The notes under the pieces: generated by a model | What the model saw: the letters and a program-made list of their open reading frames with translations, nothing else | The model's database searches: none | Told to the model about the DNA's origin: nothing | Translations under genes and position numbers: made by a program | In this document: in pieces, positions 7,940 through 15,839 of the stretch | Layout of the letters: each line of letters begins with the position of its first letter | Numbering within the stretch: position 1 is the first letter of the stretch | DNA from: Prevotella sp. UBA1705 | GTDB lineage: Bacteria > Bacteroidota > Bacteroidia > Bacteroidales > Bacteroidaceae | DNA length: 27,534 bases | Assembly (NCBI GenBank): GCA_002317385.1 | Contig: DCJH01000002.1 | Location: 72,637-100,170, forward strand | Direction: 5' to 3'

Positions 7940-9643
7940 ATGAAAAAGATAATTTATACCGCGGTTGCTTTCGCCATGACCCTGTCGCTGTCGGGATGCT
8001 ATGATTTAGACCGCGTTCCGGCAGACCAATTGAGTTCAAGCCAGTTCTTCCAGAACGAGGAACACGCCAAGGAGGCCATGATGGCCGTATACAGCAACAT
8101 GCAGGATGAGGACGTTTTCGGTCTGCAATTTGCCATGGACGGCCTCGGAGGAATAGCCATGGGCTATGACCCACAGTCTTATCAGCCCGTACAACGCGGC
8201 ACCTACGACGTGAAGAACGGCCGTATCCTCAACAAGTGGAGAGGTCTCTACGAGGGCATTGCCCGCGCCAACAACGTGCTTCAGAACGTGGATCGCAGCA
8301 ACATGACCGACGCATTGAAGGCCCAATACAAGGCCGAGGCCAAGTTTATGCGTGCGCTCTACTACTTCACGCTGACCGATTTCTTCGGCGGAGTGCCCGT
8401 CTACGACGAGTCGGTGGTGGTGAACGAGCAGTACAGCAATATGAAGAATCCTCGCGAGACCGTAGAAAAGGTTCGTGAGTTTGTGCTCAAAGACCTGGCC
8501 GAGGCTGAGGCGGGACTCCCCGAAAACTGGGACAAGGCCAACAAGGGACGTGCCACCAAGTATGCCGCTGTGGCCTTAGCCGGTAAGGTTCACCTATATA
8601 ATAAGGAGTATCAGAAGGCTGCCGACTGCTTCGCCAAGGTGATTAGTTCGGGCCAGTATGCACTCTACGACAACTATGCCGACCTTTTCAAGCCGGGCGG
8701 AGACGAGAGTTCGGAGATGATTTTCGCCATCCAGAACATGGGAGGCGTAGGCACCGACCACGGCATGCCGATGTGCTTCTACATGGGTTCGCGCGAATCC
8801 TACGGCAGTTGCTGGAACAATGTGATGGTGTCGCCCCACTTCGTAGACACCTATGAGTATAAGGACGGACGCCCGTTCGACTGGGACGACTGGTTCCCTG
8901 GCATCAAGACCGACACCAAAGTCAAAGTAGCTACCTTCCGTGCTACCATGGAAAAGGGTAAGGTGAAGGCCTATCCTGCTGCCAAAGGCAAACTTCTGGA
9001 GATGTATGCACAGCGCGATCCTCGAATGAACGCCACCGTATTACTGCCCTATACCCAGTACACGGGATGGTATGCCAATGCTCAGGAAGACTGTGAATTT
9101 GTCATTGCACCGTCCATTGTCAGCGGAAACGGATATGTTCGCGTGAATGGAAACTACGAGATCTACCTTTGGCGCAAGTTCGTTCCCGAGGGCAATATGG
9201 GCGGAGCAATCAACAACCGTGCCCACACGCCTATCAACTTCCCCCTCATCCGCTATGCCGACGTGCTGCTCATGATGGCCGAATGCCAGAACGAACTGGG
9301 CAAACAAGACCAGGCTGTGGCCCTGATCAATCAGGTGAGAGCCCGCAAGAGCGTGGACATGCCGGCCCTGAACAGCGGCGCCGACTACCTGAAGGCCACC
9401 ACCAAGGACGAGGTCTTCGCCCGCATCAAGCACGAACGTGCCGTGGAATTGGCCGGAGAGGGACTCAGTTTCAGCGATTTGAAGCGCTGGAAACTGCTTG
9501 AGACTCTCAACAACAGGAAGGAAGAGGACATCACCGGCAAGTATCGCTACACCCGCGCAGTAGCTGCGAGAGACTATCTGTGGCCTATTCCCGCCAACGA
9601 GATAGAGAAAAACGACAACCTCAAGCAGAATCCTGACTGGTAA
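7940..9643 (+). CDS. SusD/RagB-family glycan-binding lipoprotein
   Basis: 567 aa. The signal peptide has the lipobox LSGC (Cys20), so it is a surface lipoprotein that lids the SusC barrel. The N-terminus (DLDRVPADQLSSSQFFQNEEHAKEAMMAVYSNM) and the segment with KAEAKFMRALYYFTLTDFFGGVPVYDE are typical SusD. The C-terminal half has HTPINFPLIRYADVLLMMAECQNELG and an ending of the form RDYLWPIPANEIEKNDNLKQNPDW, which is diagnostic. It is in an operon with susC (22 bases apart), and a strong terminator follows it. Expression of the downstream lyase may thus be lower or need its own promoter. Confidence 0.96.
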   Translation: MKKIIYTAVAFAMTLSLSGCYDLDRVPADQLSSSQFFQNEEHAKEAMMAVYSNMQDEDVFGLQFAMDGLGGIAMGYDPQSYQPVQRGTYDVKNGRILNKWRGLYEGIARANNVLQNVDRSNMTDALKAQYKAEAKFMRALYYFTLTDFFGGVPVYDESVVVNEQYSNMKNPRETVEKVREFVLKDLAEAEAGLPENWDKANKGRATKYAAVALAGKVHLYNKEYQKAADCFAKVISSGQYALYDNYADLFKPGGDESSEMIFAIQNMGGVGTDHGMPMCFYMGSRESYGSCWNNVMVSPHFVDTYEYKDGRPFDWDDWFPGIKTDTKVKVATFRATMEKGKVKAYPAAKGKLLEMYAQRDPRMNATVLLPYTQYTGWYANAQEDCEFVIAPSIVSGNGYVRVNGNYEIYLWRKFVPEGNMGGAINNRAHTPINFPLIRYADVLLMMAECQNELGKQDQAVALINQVRARKSVDMPALNSGADYLKATTKDEVFARIKHERAVELAGEGLSFSDLKRWKLLETLNNRKEEDITGKYRYTRAVAARDYLWPIPANEIEKNDNLKQNPDW

Positions 9644-9679
9644 GTTCTATTTATCACTACATATATCAAAGTTATTAGT

Positions 9680-9724
9680 AATTCCCGAGAGATGTGAATC
9701 TGGGCGGGAATTTTTCTTTTTTCT
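9680..9724 (+). terminator. Intrinsic terminator after susD
   Basis: The inverted repeat AATTCCCG (9680-9687) / CGGGAATT (9705-9712) encloses 17 bases and runs directly into a T-rich tract ending near 9724. It lies 37 bases after the susD stop. I see no TAnnTTTG element between it and the lyase gene at 9822, so read-through may feed the second half of the locus. Confidence 0.75.
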
Positions 9725-9821
9725 ACTATTTCCTACACATTTCGAGGCCTCCAGAAATACTATATGGCCCTGAAATGCAGTTATTAAGACAACATAGAAA
9801 ACTCACTAAAAACGAACAACA

Positions 9822-11753
9822 ATGAAGAAGATAATGGTTGTGATGGTCTTTCTGACCATGGCGCTCCTACCCCTGAAAGCCTTTGAGCGGCGCGATATCC
9901 TGCAACGCACGGCTACCGAGGCTCAGGTGAGACAGGCTCTTGTGATGAACCAGAAGTGGGTACCCTACCCCGCCTACACCGACAGAGCCGGATGGGACAG
10001 GCTCGTGGGCGACAACAAATCGGCCATTATCCAAGCCGGCGAGCGCTATCTCGACTATCCTTGGACGGTGATTCGCGCCACCGACTACCTCGAATACGAG
10101 AAGTCGGGCTCCCGCAACGCCATGCAAGTGCCCAACAACAAGAATGCCCAGGCATTCAGTGCGCTGCTTATGGCGGAGCTGAGCGAGGGTAAAGGAAGAT
10201 TTATCAACGACCTGATGAACGGCATCTTGTTCTTCAGTGAGATGACAACGTGGGCCGAATCGGCACATCTCGCAGCCTATCAGAAGACCCATCGAGCCAT
10301 GCCCGACTACCGCGAAGACATCCTCGAACTCCATCAGGGCGGCATGGCCCAGATGCTATCGTGGACCTACTACTTCCTCAAAGACCAGTTCGACCGTATC
10401 GATCCGATGATCGCCATGCGCCTGCGCCACGAGCTTCAGCGTCGAGAACTCGACCCGTTCATGCAGCGCGACGACTTCTGGTGGATGGCCCGCCACTACA
10501 AAGACGGCGACATGATCAATAACTGGACCCCTTGGTGCAATGCCAATGCGCTGCTGTGCTACATGCTTCTGGAGGAAAACCCCGACACATTGGCTAAGGC
10601 TGTCTACCTGTCTATGGTCTCCGTCGACCAGTTTCTCAACTATGTGAAGGCCGACGGAGCCTGCGAAGAGGGCCCCTCCTACTGGGGACACGCCTCGGGC
10701 AAGCTCTTCGACTATCTCTCAGCACTGTCGCTCATCACCGGCGGAAAGATTGATCTCTTCGGCAACGACCAGGTGAAGAGGATGGGAGAATATATCGCCC
10801 GCTCCTACATCGGCAACGAATGGGTAGCCAATTTCGCCGATGCCTCGGCCAAGGCAGGCGAGGTGAACACCTCGCTCATATATAGATATGGTACGGCGGT
10901 GAACAGTCAGACCATGAAATCGATGGCGGCCATGCGCGAAAAGACATATCCTGCTAAGCTGCCCACCAACTGGATGGACCTCTACGACGGCCTGGAGGCC
11001 CTGCGGTTCATGCCGATGCTCAAGGCCGAGAAGCCCAATTTCCAATATCCCAGGTTCACCTGGTATCCCGAGACGGAGTTCTGCTACATGCGCAGTGGGC
11101 ATGCTTTCCTCGCCGCCAAGGGCGGATTCAACAACGAGAGCCACAATCACAACGACGTGGGAACATTTATTCTTGCCTTCGACAATGTGCCGGTGATGAT
11201 CGATGCGGGCGTGGGCACCTACACCCGACAGACTTTCAGCAAGGACCGCTACACCATCTGGACCATGCAGAGCAACTATCACAACCTGCCGATGATTAAC
11301 GGTGTGCCCGAGAAATTCGGTTCGCAATACAAGGCCCGCAACGTGAAGGCCGACGCCAAGCGACTCTCTTTCTCGGCCGACATTGCCGGAGCCTACCCCG
11401 AGGAGGCTGCCGTGAACCGCTGGACAAGGTCCTATCAGTTGGGCAAAAACACGCTCTCCATGGCCGACGACTTCGACCTGAAGGAGGCCAAGGCACCCCA
11501 TCAGATCAACTTCCTCACCTGGGGCCAGGTGGACACCAGCCAGCCGGGGCGCGTCACCATACAGACCAACGGCGTGACAGCCGTGCTGAGCTATGATGCC
11601 GCAGCCTTCGCGCCGAGCGTAGAGACGGTGAATCTCACCGACCCGCGCCTCTCCAAGGTATGGGGCAACGAGGTAATCCGCCTGACGCTCACCGCCAAGG
11701 GCACACCCCTCAAGGGCTCCTACCGCTACACCATTGCCCAGAAAACAAGATAA
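9822..11753 (+). CDS. Heparinase II/III-type polysaccharide lyase, secreted
   Basis: 643 aa with a signal peptide (about 1-20, MKKIMVVMVFLTMALLPLKA). There is no lipobox cysteine, so it is probably periplasmic. The N-terminal two thirds look like the (alpha/alpha) toroid of heparinase-type lyases (HQGGMAQMLSWTYYF, DGDMINNWTPWCNANALLC, ACEEGPSYWGHASGKLFDYLSAL). Asn, His and Tyr of these segments are candidate catalytic residues by analogy. The C-terminal heparinase II/III beta-sandwich is marked by FLAAKGGFNNESHNHNDVG, with His441 and His443 as likely metal or catalytic residues, followed by PVMIDAGVGTYTRQTFS and NYHNLPMINGV. Such enzymes cleave uronic-acid polymers by beta-elimination. I cannot assign the PL family (PL12, PL15, PL21, PL35 and others share this domain) or the substrate. 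The GH2 gene follows 108 bases downstream. Confidence 0.9.
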   Translation: MKKIMVVMVFLTMALLPLKAFERRDILQRTATEAQVRQALVMNQKWVPYPAYTDRAGWDRLVGDNKSAIIQAGERYLDYPWTVIRATDYLEYEKSGSRNAMQVPNNKNAQAFSALLMAELSEGKGRFINDLMNGILFFSEMTTWAESAHLAAYQKTHRAMPDYREDILELHQGGMAQMLSWTYYFLKDQFDRIDPMIAMRLRHELQRRELDPFMQRDDFWWMARHYKDGDMINNWTPWCNANALLCYMLLEENPDTLAKAVYLSMVSVDQFLNYVKADGACEEGPSYWGHASGKLFDYLSALSLITGGKIDLFGNDQVKRMGEYIARSYIGNEWVANFADASAKAGEVNTSLIYRYGTAVNSQTMKSMAAMREKTYPAKLPTNWMDLYDGLEALRFMPMLKAEKPNFQYPRFTWYPETEFCYMRSGHAFLAAKGGFNNESHNHNDVGTFILAFDNVPVMIDAGVGTYTRQTFSKDRYTIWTMQSNYHNLPMINGVPEKFGSQYKARNVKADAKRLSFSADIAGAYPEEAAVNRWTRSYQLGKNTLSMADDFDLKEAKAPHQINFLTWGQVDTSQPGRVTIQTNGVTAVLSYDAAAFAPSVETVNLTDPRLSKVWGNEVIRLTLTAKGTPLKGSYRYTIAQKTR

Positions 11754-11764
11754 CTATTACTCCT

Positions 11765-11834
11765 CCGTTGCCGTCCTACCTGCCCATCCGTCTACCCCAA
11801 CGACCCCGGGCAGCCAAGACGGCAACGGCCTTTT
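11765..11834 (+). terminator. Long nested hairpin between the lyase and GH2 genes
   Basis: A perfect 11-base inverted repeat (CCGTTGCCGTC 11765-11775, GACGGCAACGG 11818-11828) encloses a second one (CTGCCC 11780-11785, GGGCAG 11808-11813). It is followed by CCTTTT. It sits 11 bases after the lyase stop and 27 bases before the GH2 start. It may be a partial terminator or an mRNA-stabilising element inside the locus; the T run is short. Confidence 0.6.
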
Positions 11835-11861
11835 CATCCCCCAACCATCTCACACACCATC

Positions 11862-13934
11862 ATGCTCAACCTTCAACCCACACCCCAAGCCTTCCGCCCC
11901 ATCCGCCTACGCCTGCTGACGCTCGCCGTGGCGCTCCTCTCGCTCCTCCCCCTGCATGCCCAGCGCACGCTCATCCCGTTCAACAGCAACTGGTGGTTCC
12001 GCTTTTCCCATCAGGTGCAGAAGGGCAGCGGCCAGCGCGTGGAGCTGCCCCACACCTGGAATGCCATCGACGCGCTGAGCGGAAAACCTGATTACAAGCG
12101 GGGCATCGGCAACTACACCAAGACCTTCTTCGTGCCCGACGCCTGGCGCAACCGCCGTCTCTTCGTGCGATTCGAGGGCGCCAACACCATTGCCGACGTC
12201 TTCATCAACGGCCGGCACCTCGGTCAACACCGCGGCGGCTATGAGGCTTTCATCTTCGAGCTCACCGACAAGGTGGACTATGGCAAGGACAACGAGCTGC
12301 TCGTGAGGGTGAACAACGCCGAACAACTGGAGGTGATGCCGCTCGTGGGCGACTTCAATTTCTATGGCGGCATCTATCGCGACGTGGCGCTCCTGCTCAC
12401 CAACGAGGTAGCCATATCACCCCTCGACTACGCCTCGCCGGGCATCTACCTCCGCCAGAAGAGCGTCACCCATCAGCGGGCACAGGTCGAAGCGGCCATC
12501 GCCCTGACCAATCGCAACCCCAAGACGCAGACCGTGAGGCTCGAAGTGGAGGTGAGCGACGGCACCACTATGGTCTGCAAGGCGCAGACCAACGTGAAGA
12601 TCAAGCCCCAGACCGATGTGCAGATGGCCTCCGTTCCGCTCTCCATCCGGCAGCCTCACCTCTGGAACGCCACAGCCGACCCATTTCTCTACACCGTGCG
12701 CGTGAGCCTGTGGCAGGGACAGAACAAGGTAGACGAACTCACGCAACCGCTTGGTCTGCGCTACTATCGGTTCGACCCGAACGAGGGATTCTTCCTCAAC
12801 GGCCAGCATCTGGCGCTCCACGGCGTGTGTCGCCATCAGGAACGGGCAGCCGTGGGCAATGCCCTGCACGCGGCAGACATCGACGAAGACGTGAGCCTCA
12901 TGCGCGAGATGGGGGTCAACGCGGTGCGGCTGGCCCACTATCCGCAGTCTGCCTACACCTACGACAAGATGGACCGGGCGGGCATCGTGGCCTGGGCGGA
13001 GATACCGTTTGTGGGTCCCGGCGGCTACGGCGACAAGGGATTTGTAGACACTGAGAGCTTCCGCGAGAACGGCAAACAGCAGCTTCGCGAGCTCATTAGG
13101 CAGAACTACAACCATCCTTCCATCGTGGTCTGGGGTTTGTTCAACGAGTTGAAATACTTTGGCGACAACCCCGTGGACTATATCCGCGAGCTCAACGGCG
13201 TGGGCCACGAGGAGGACAAGACACGCCCCACCACCTGCGCGAGCAACCAAGCAGGCGATATGAACTTCATCACCGACGTCATGGCGTGGAACCGCTACGA
13301 CGGATGGTATGGCTCAACGCCCGCTACCCTCGCCACCTATCTCGACCAGATGCACGCCGAGCATCCGCAGCTGTGCATCGGACTGAGCGAATATGGCGCC
13401 GGCGCGAGCATCTATCATCAGCAGGACAGCCTCCGTCAGCCCGAGCCCAACAGCTGGTGGCATCCAGAAAACTGGCAGACCTACTACCATATTCGCAACT
13501 GGGACATCCTCTCTCATCGACCCTACGTGTGGGGCACGTTTGTGTGGAACATGTTTGATTTCGGCGCTGCCCACCGCACGGAAGGAGACCGTCCGGGCAT
13601 CAACGACAAGGGATTGGTGACCCACGACCGCAAGACACGCAAGGATGCATTCTATTTCTACAAGGCCAACTGGAATCCGGAGCCCATGGTCTACATTGCC
13701 GGCAAGCGCTGTAGGCTGCACCATCAGGCCCAGACCGACCTCTGGGTGTTCTCCAACGGCAGCGAGGTGACGCTCTCGGTCAATGGCCAAGCCGTCAAGA
13801 CCATGGCGCCCAACGACAACCGCCTCTGCACCTTCTCCATCCGTCTGCAGCCGGGTCTCAACCACATTGTGGCCTCCTGCCGCCACGATGGGCAAGTGAT
13901 GCAAGACCAATGCGACCTGGAACTGGCAGAGTGA
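11862..13934 (+). CDS. Glycoside hydrolase family 2 enzyme (beta-glucuronidase/beta-galactosidase type)
   Basis: 690 aa. The only ATG before the signal sequence is at 11862. The hydrophobic core is about residues 19-34, ending LHAQ, so the enzyme is probably periplasmic. Domains in order: GH2 sugar-binding (about 40-185: VELPHTWNA, then FINGRHLGQHRGGYEAF), the immunoglobulin-like domain (about 190-300), and the TIM barrel (about 310-600: FLNGQHLALHGVCRHQER, MREMGVNAVRLAHYPQS). A short beta-sandwich forms the end. The acid/base is Glu429 in WGLFNEL and the nucleophile is Glu510 in LSEYGAG, by family analogy. An N-x-K (Asn581, Asp582, Lys583) sits where E. coli GusA uses N-x-K to hold the uronate carboxylate, followed by the similar GLVTHDRK. 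Relatives called beta-galactosidase can share it, so it is suggestive only. It is the last gene of the locus. Confidence 0.93.
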   Translation: MLNLQPTPQAFRPIRLRLLTLAVALLSLLPLHAQRTLIPFNSNWWFRFSHQVQKGSGQRVELPHTWNAIDALSGKPDYKRGIGNYTKTFFVPDAWRNRRLFVRFEGANTIADVFINGRHLGQHRGGYEAFIFELTDKVDYGKDNELLVRVNNAEQLEVMPLVGDFNFYGGIYRDVALLLTNEVAISPLDYASPGIYLRQKSVTHQRAQVEAAIALTNRNPKTQTVRLEVEVSDGTTMVCKAQTNVKIKPQTDVQMASVPLSIRQPHLWNATADPFLYTVRVSLWQGQNKVDELTQPLGLRYYRFDPNEGFFLNGQHLALHGVCRHQERAAVGNALHAADIDEDVSLMREMGVNAVRLAHYPQSAYTYDKMDRAGIVAWAEIPFVGPGGYGDKGFVDTESFRENGKQQLRELIRQNYNHPSIVVWGLFNELKYFGDNPVDYIRELNGVGHEEDKTRPTTCASNQAGDMNFITDVMAWNRYDGWYGSTPATLATYLDQMHAEHPQLCIGLSEYGAGASIYHQQDSLRQPEPNSWWHPENWQTYYHIRNWDILSHRPYVWGTFVWNMFDFGAAHRTEGDRPGINDKGLVTHDRKTRKDAFYFYKANWNPEPMVYIAGKRCRLHHQAQTDLWVFSNGSEVTLSVNGQAVKTMAPNDNRLCTFSIRLQPGLNHIVASCRHDGQVMQDQCDLELAE

Positions 13935-13961
13935 AGAGGGGGATGGAGCCCCGAAGTGGGG

Positions 13962-14108
13962 GAATAAAAGAATAAAGAGAATTATAGAATTAAAGCCAAT
14001 ACTGGGTTAAACAGTATCAAGGCTATTATAACAACAAAGCCATTACCTTGCAATCTCAACTTGCAAAGTAATGGCTTTTATTCTCTTATTCTGTTTATTC
14101 TTTTATTC
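13962..14108. repeat. Outer inverted repeat enclosing two hairpins between convergent genes
   Basis: GAATAAAAGAATAAA (13962-13976) is the exact reverse complement of TTTATTCTTTTATTC (14094-14108), and the inner flanks continue to pair partly. Inside are two more inverted repeats: one at 13994-14024 (AGCC..GGCT and ATACTG..CAGTAT) and the terminator at 14036-14078. As RNA the whole could form a branched junction. It fills most of the 188 bases between GH2 and rclA. Confidence 0.75.
14036..14078. terminator. Bidirectional terminator between GH2 (+) and rclA (-)
   Basis: AAAGCCATTACCTTGCAA (14036-14053) pairs with TTGCAAAGTAATGGCTTT (14061-14078) with one mismatch in 18 and a 7-base loop. T-rich sequence follows on the plus strand (TTTATTCTCTTATTC). 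The A-rich left flank gives a T-bearing tail for transcripts coming from rclA. Confidence 0.85.
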
Positions 14109-14122
14109 TAAGCCCAGCCTGC

Positions 14123-15463
14123 TTAGGCGAACAAATCGTTCAGCGCTTCCGAAATCGTGGGATGGGTGAAGATTTGGTTCTTCAGATAGGAGGCGGGAAC
14201 GTGGTTGTCGATGGCCATTTTGATAAGATTGATTATCTCGTGAGACTCCGCACAGAAGAGCGTGGCACCGAGAATCTGCCCCGACTGGTTGTCTACCACC
14301 GCCTTGAGCAGGCCGTCGGTCTGGCTCAGCACCTTGGCCTTGGGAATGGCCATGGGCGACAGTCGCTTCACCGTCACGTCGAGATGCTGGTCGAGGGCCT
14401 GCTGCTCGGTGAGACCGATGTGCGACAACGGCGGATAGGTGAACACCGTGGTAGCGATGGGTTGGCGGTCGTTGCGCTGACGACGGCCATCGCCCAGGAG
14501 CTGGTCGCGCACGATGCGGTAGTCGTCGAGCGACATATAGGTGAACTGTGGCGTACCGGCCACGTCGCCCATGGCCCAGATATTCTCGCCGGCCCGCAGC
14601 TGGTCGTCGGTCACGATGAAGCCGCGCTCATTGGTCTTCACGCCCGCCTTGTCGAGGTTCAGCGTCTCAGTGTTGGGGCGTCGACCCACGCCCACCAACA
14701 CGGCATCGGCCTCGAAGTCGCCCTTCGAGGTCACCACCGTGGTGGTCTCTGCACCCTCGCGGAACTCGCTGGTCTGCGCACCGAGCACTATGTCTACGCC
14801 GCGCGCCGTGAGCACACGCTGCATCTCGTCGGCCACATCGCGGTCTTCGCGGGCCAGAAACTTATCGCCCGCCTCAAGGATGGTCACCTTGCTGCCCAGG
14901 GCCGAATACATGCTGGCAAACTCCAAGGATATGTATCCGCCGCCCACGATGACCACGCGGCGTGGCAGGGTCTCCAAGGAGAGGAAGCCGGTGCTGTCGT
15001 ATATGCGCTTGCCGTCGGCTCCAGGCACGTTGAGTGTGGCCGAGCGCGAACCGGTGTTGATAAATATTCGGTCGGCTGTCACCTCGCACTGTCCGTCCTT
15101 ACCGGTGAGCATCACCGTGTGAGGACTGGTGAACGTGGCCTCGGCATCTATCACCTGCACATTCTCCAACGAGGTCAACTTCTTCAGGTTGGCGCCTCGC
15201 AGCGCGGTGATGAGCGTTTCCTTGCGCTGCATGATGTCGCGGAAAGCCTGTTCGCGGTCGGCATCAGGCGCCAGTCGCTCGGCCTCGGTGAGCAGTCGTT
15301 TCGACGGGATGCACCCGATATTGATACATGTTCCGCCATACATCTGGTTGCTACGCTCGGCCAGCACGACCTTCTGGCCATGCTTGGCGAGATCTCCGGC
15401 CAGCGTCTTGCCGGCCTTTCCAAAGCCTATAATCAGGTTCTCGGTCTTGATATTTTCCATCAT
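14123..15463 (-). CDS. rclA: RclA-type FAD-dependent pyridine nucleotide-disulfide oxidoreductase
   Basis: 446 aa from ATG 15463; ATG 15460 is equally possible. The frame is open further upstream, but that stretch lies at and beyond the likely promoter. The N-terminus has the FAD-binding G-F-G-K-A-G (Gly13-Gly18), and the redox pair is Cys46/Cys51 in YGGTCINIGCIPSK. An NAD(P)H-binding GGGYISLEFAS follows mid-protein, then a second FAD motif (NIWAMGDVAG) and a C-terminal dimerisation domain (FTHPTISEALNDLF). The segments IIGFGKAGKTLA, MYGGTCINIGCIP and the overall length match what I recall of E. coli RclA (YkgC) better than mercuric reductase or lipoamide dehydrogenase. RclA counters reactive chlorine species and hypothiocyanous acid. 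The N-terminal metal-binding domain of MerA is absent. Other class I reductases remain possible. Confidence 0.85.
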   Translation of the reverse strand: MMENIKTENLIIGFGKAGKTLAGDLAKHGQKVVLAERSNQMYGGTCINIGCIPSKRLLTEAERLAPDADREQAFRDIMQRKETLITALRGANLKKLTSLENVQVIDAEATFTSPHTVMLTGKDGQCEVTADRIFINTGSRSATLNVPGADGKRIYDSTGFLSLETLPRRVVIVGGGYISLEFASMYSALGSKVTILEAGDKFLAREDRDVADEMQRVLTARGVDIVLGAQTSEFREGAETTTVVTSKGDFEADAVLVGVGRRPNTETLNLDKAGVKTNERGFIVTDDQLRAGENIWAMGDVAGTPQFTYMSLDDYRIVRDQLLGDGRRQRNDRQPIATTVFTYPPLSHIGLTEQQALDQHLDVTVKRLSPMAIPKAKVLSQTDGLLKAVVDNQSGQILGATLFCAESHEIINLIKMAIDNHVPASYLKNQIFTHPTISEALNDLFA

Positions 15464-15528
15464 TCTTTGTTTTAAAGGGTTGAGAGAGCGCCACCCTCGG
15501 GCCACTCCCCTATCCATAATCATATAGG

Positions 15529-15536
15529 CAAATATA
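15529..15536 (-). promoter_or_regulatory. -7 promoter element for rclA
   Basis: Read on the minus strand this is TATATTTG, matching TAnnTTTG, 65 bases before the rclA start. No good TTTG lies 19 bases upstream. It also lies downstream of the small split gene, so rclA can be transcribed separately from the ankyrin operon. Confidence 0.6.
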
Positions 15537-15585
15537 GGAAATTATAGGATAGGAAAGGCCGTTGGCAGACAAAATTTAACCTCAT

Positions 15586-15813
15586 TTATCGATTGCGCCA
15601 CAGCCAAATGAACAACACGAGGGCTAACAGGCAATATGCACAGCCCACCAGCTGCATCTAACCGATGGCCTCATTGAGCATTTCGCGAGTGGCATAACCG
15701 GCGTATGGTCCTTTCATGATAAAGCGGAAGCTTGCATCTACGTATATATAGACATTCCACAGGATGAGTCCTGCGAAGGTAAGAATACCTAAAATTTTCT
15801 GCCATGTTTTCAT
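15586..15813 (-). pseudogene. Small two-helix membrane protein split by an in-frame TAG
   Basis: From ATG 15813 a 51-residue frame (MKTWQKILGILTFAGLILWN, ending NEAIG) stops at TAG 15658-15660. The same frame resumes at once with ATG 15655-15657 for 23 residues (MQLVGCAYCLLALVLFIWLW, then RNR) to TAA at 15586-15588. Each part has one hydrophobic helix. Together they look like one 75-residue protein with two membrane spans interrupted by a single nonsense codon. Alternatives are two coupled small proteins (TAGATG) or a sequencing error. It begins 26 bases after the ankyrin gene and is probably cotranscribed with it. I do not recognise the family. Confidence 0.6.
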
Positions 15814-15839
15814 GGTGTAACCGTTATTAGGGTTAAAAA

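Noticed and set aside
12417..13250. 277-codon open frame on the minus strand
   Set aside because: It is antisense to the GH2 catalytic region, which has clear family motifs; long antisense frames are expected in this GC-rich sequence.
14162..15475. 437-codon open frame on the plus strand
   Set aside because: It is antisense to RclA, whose FAD and disulfide motifs establish the coding strand.
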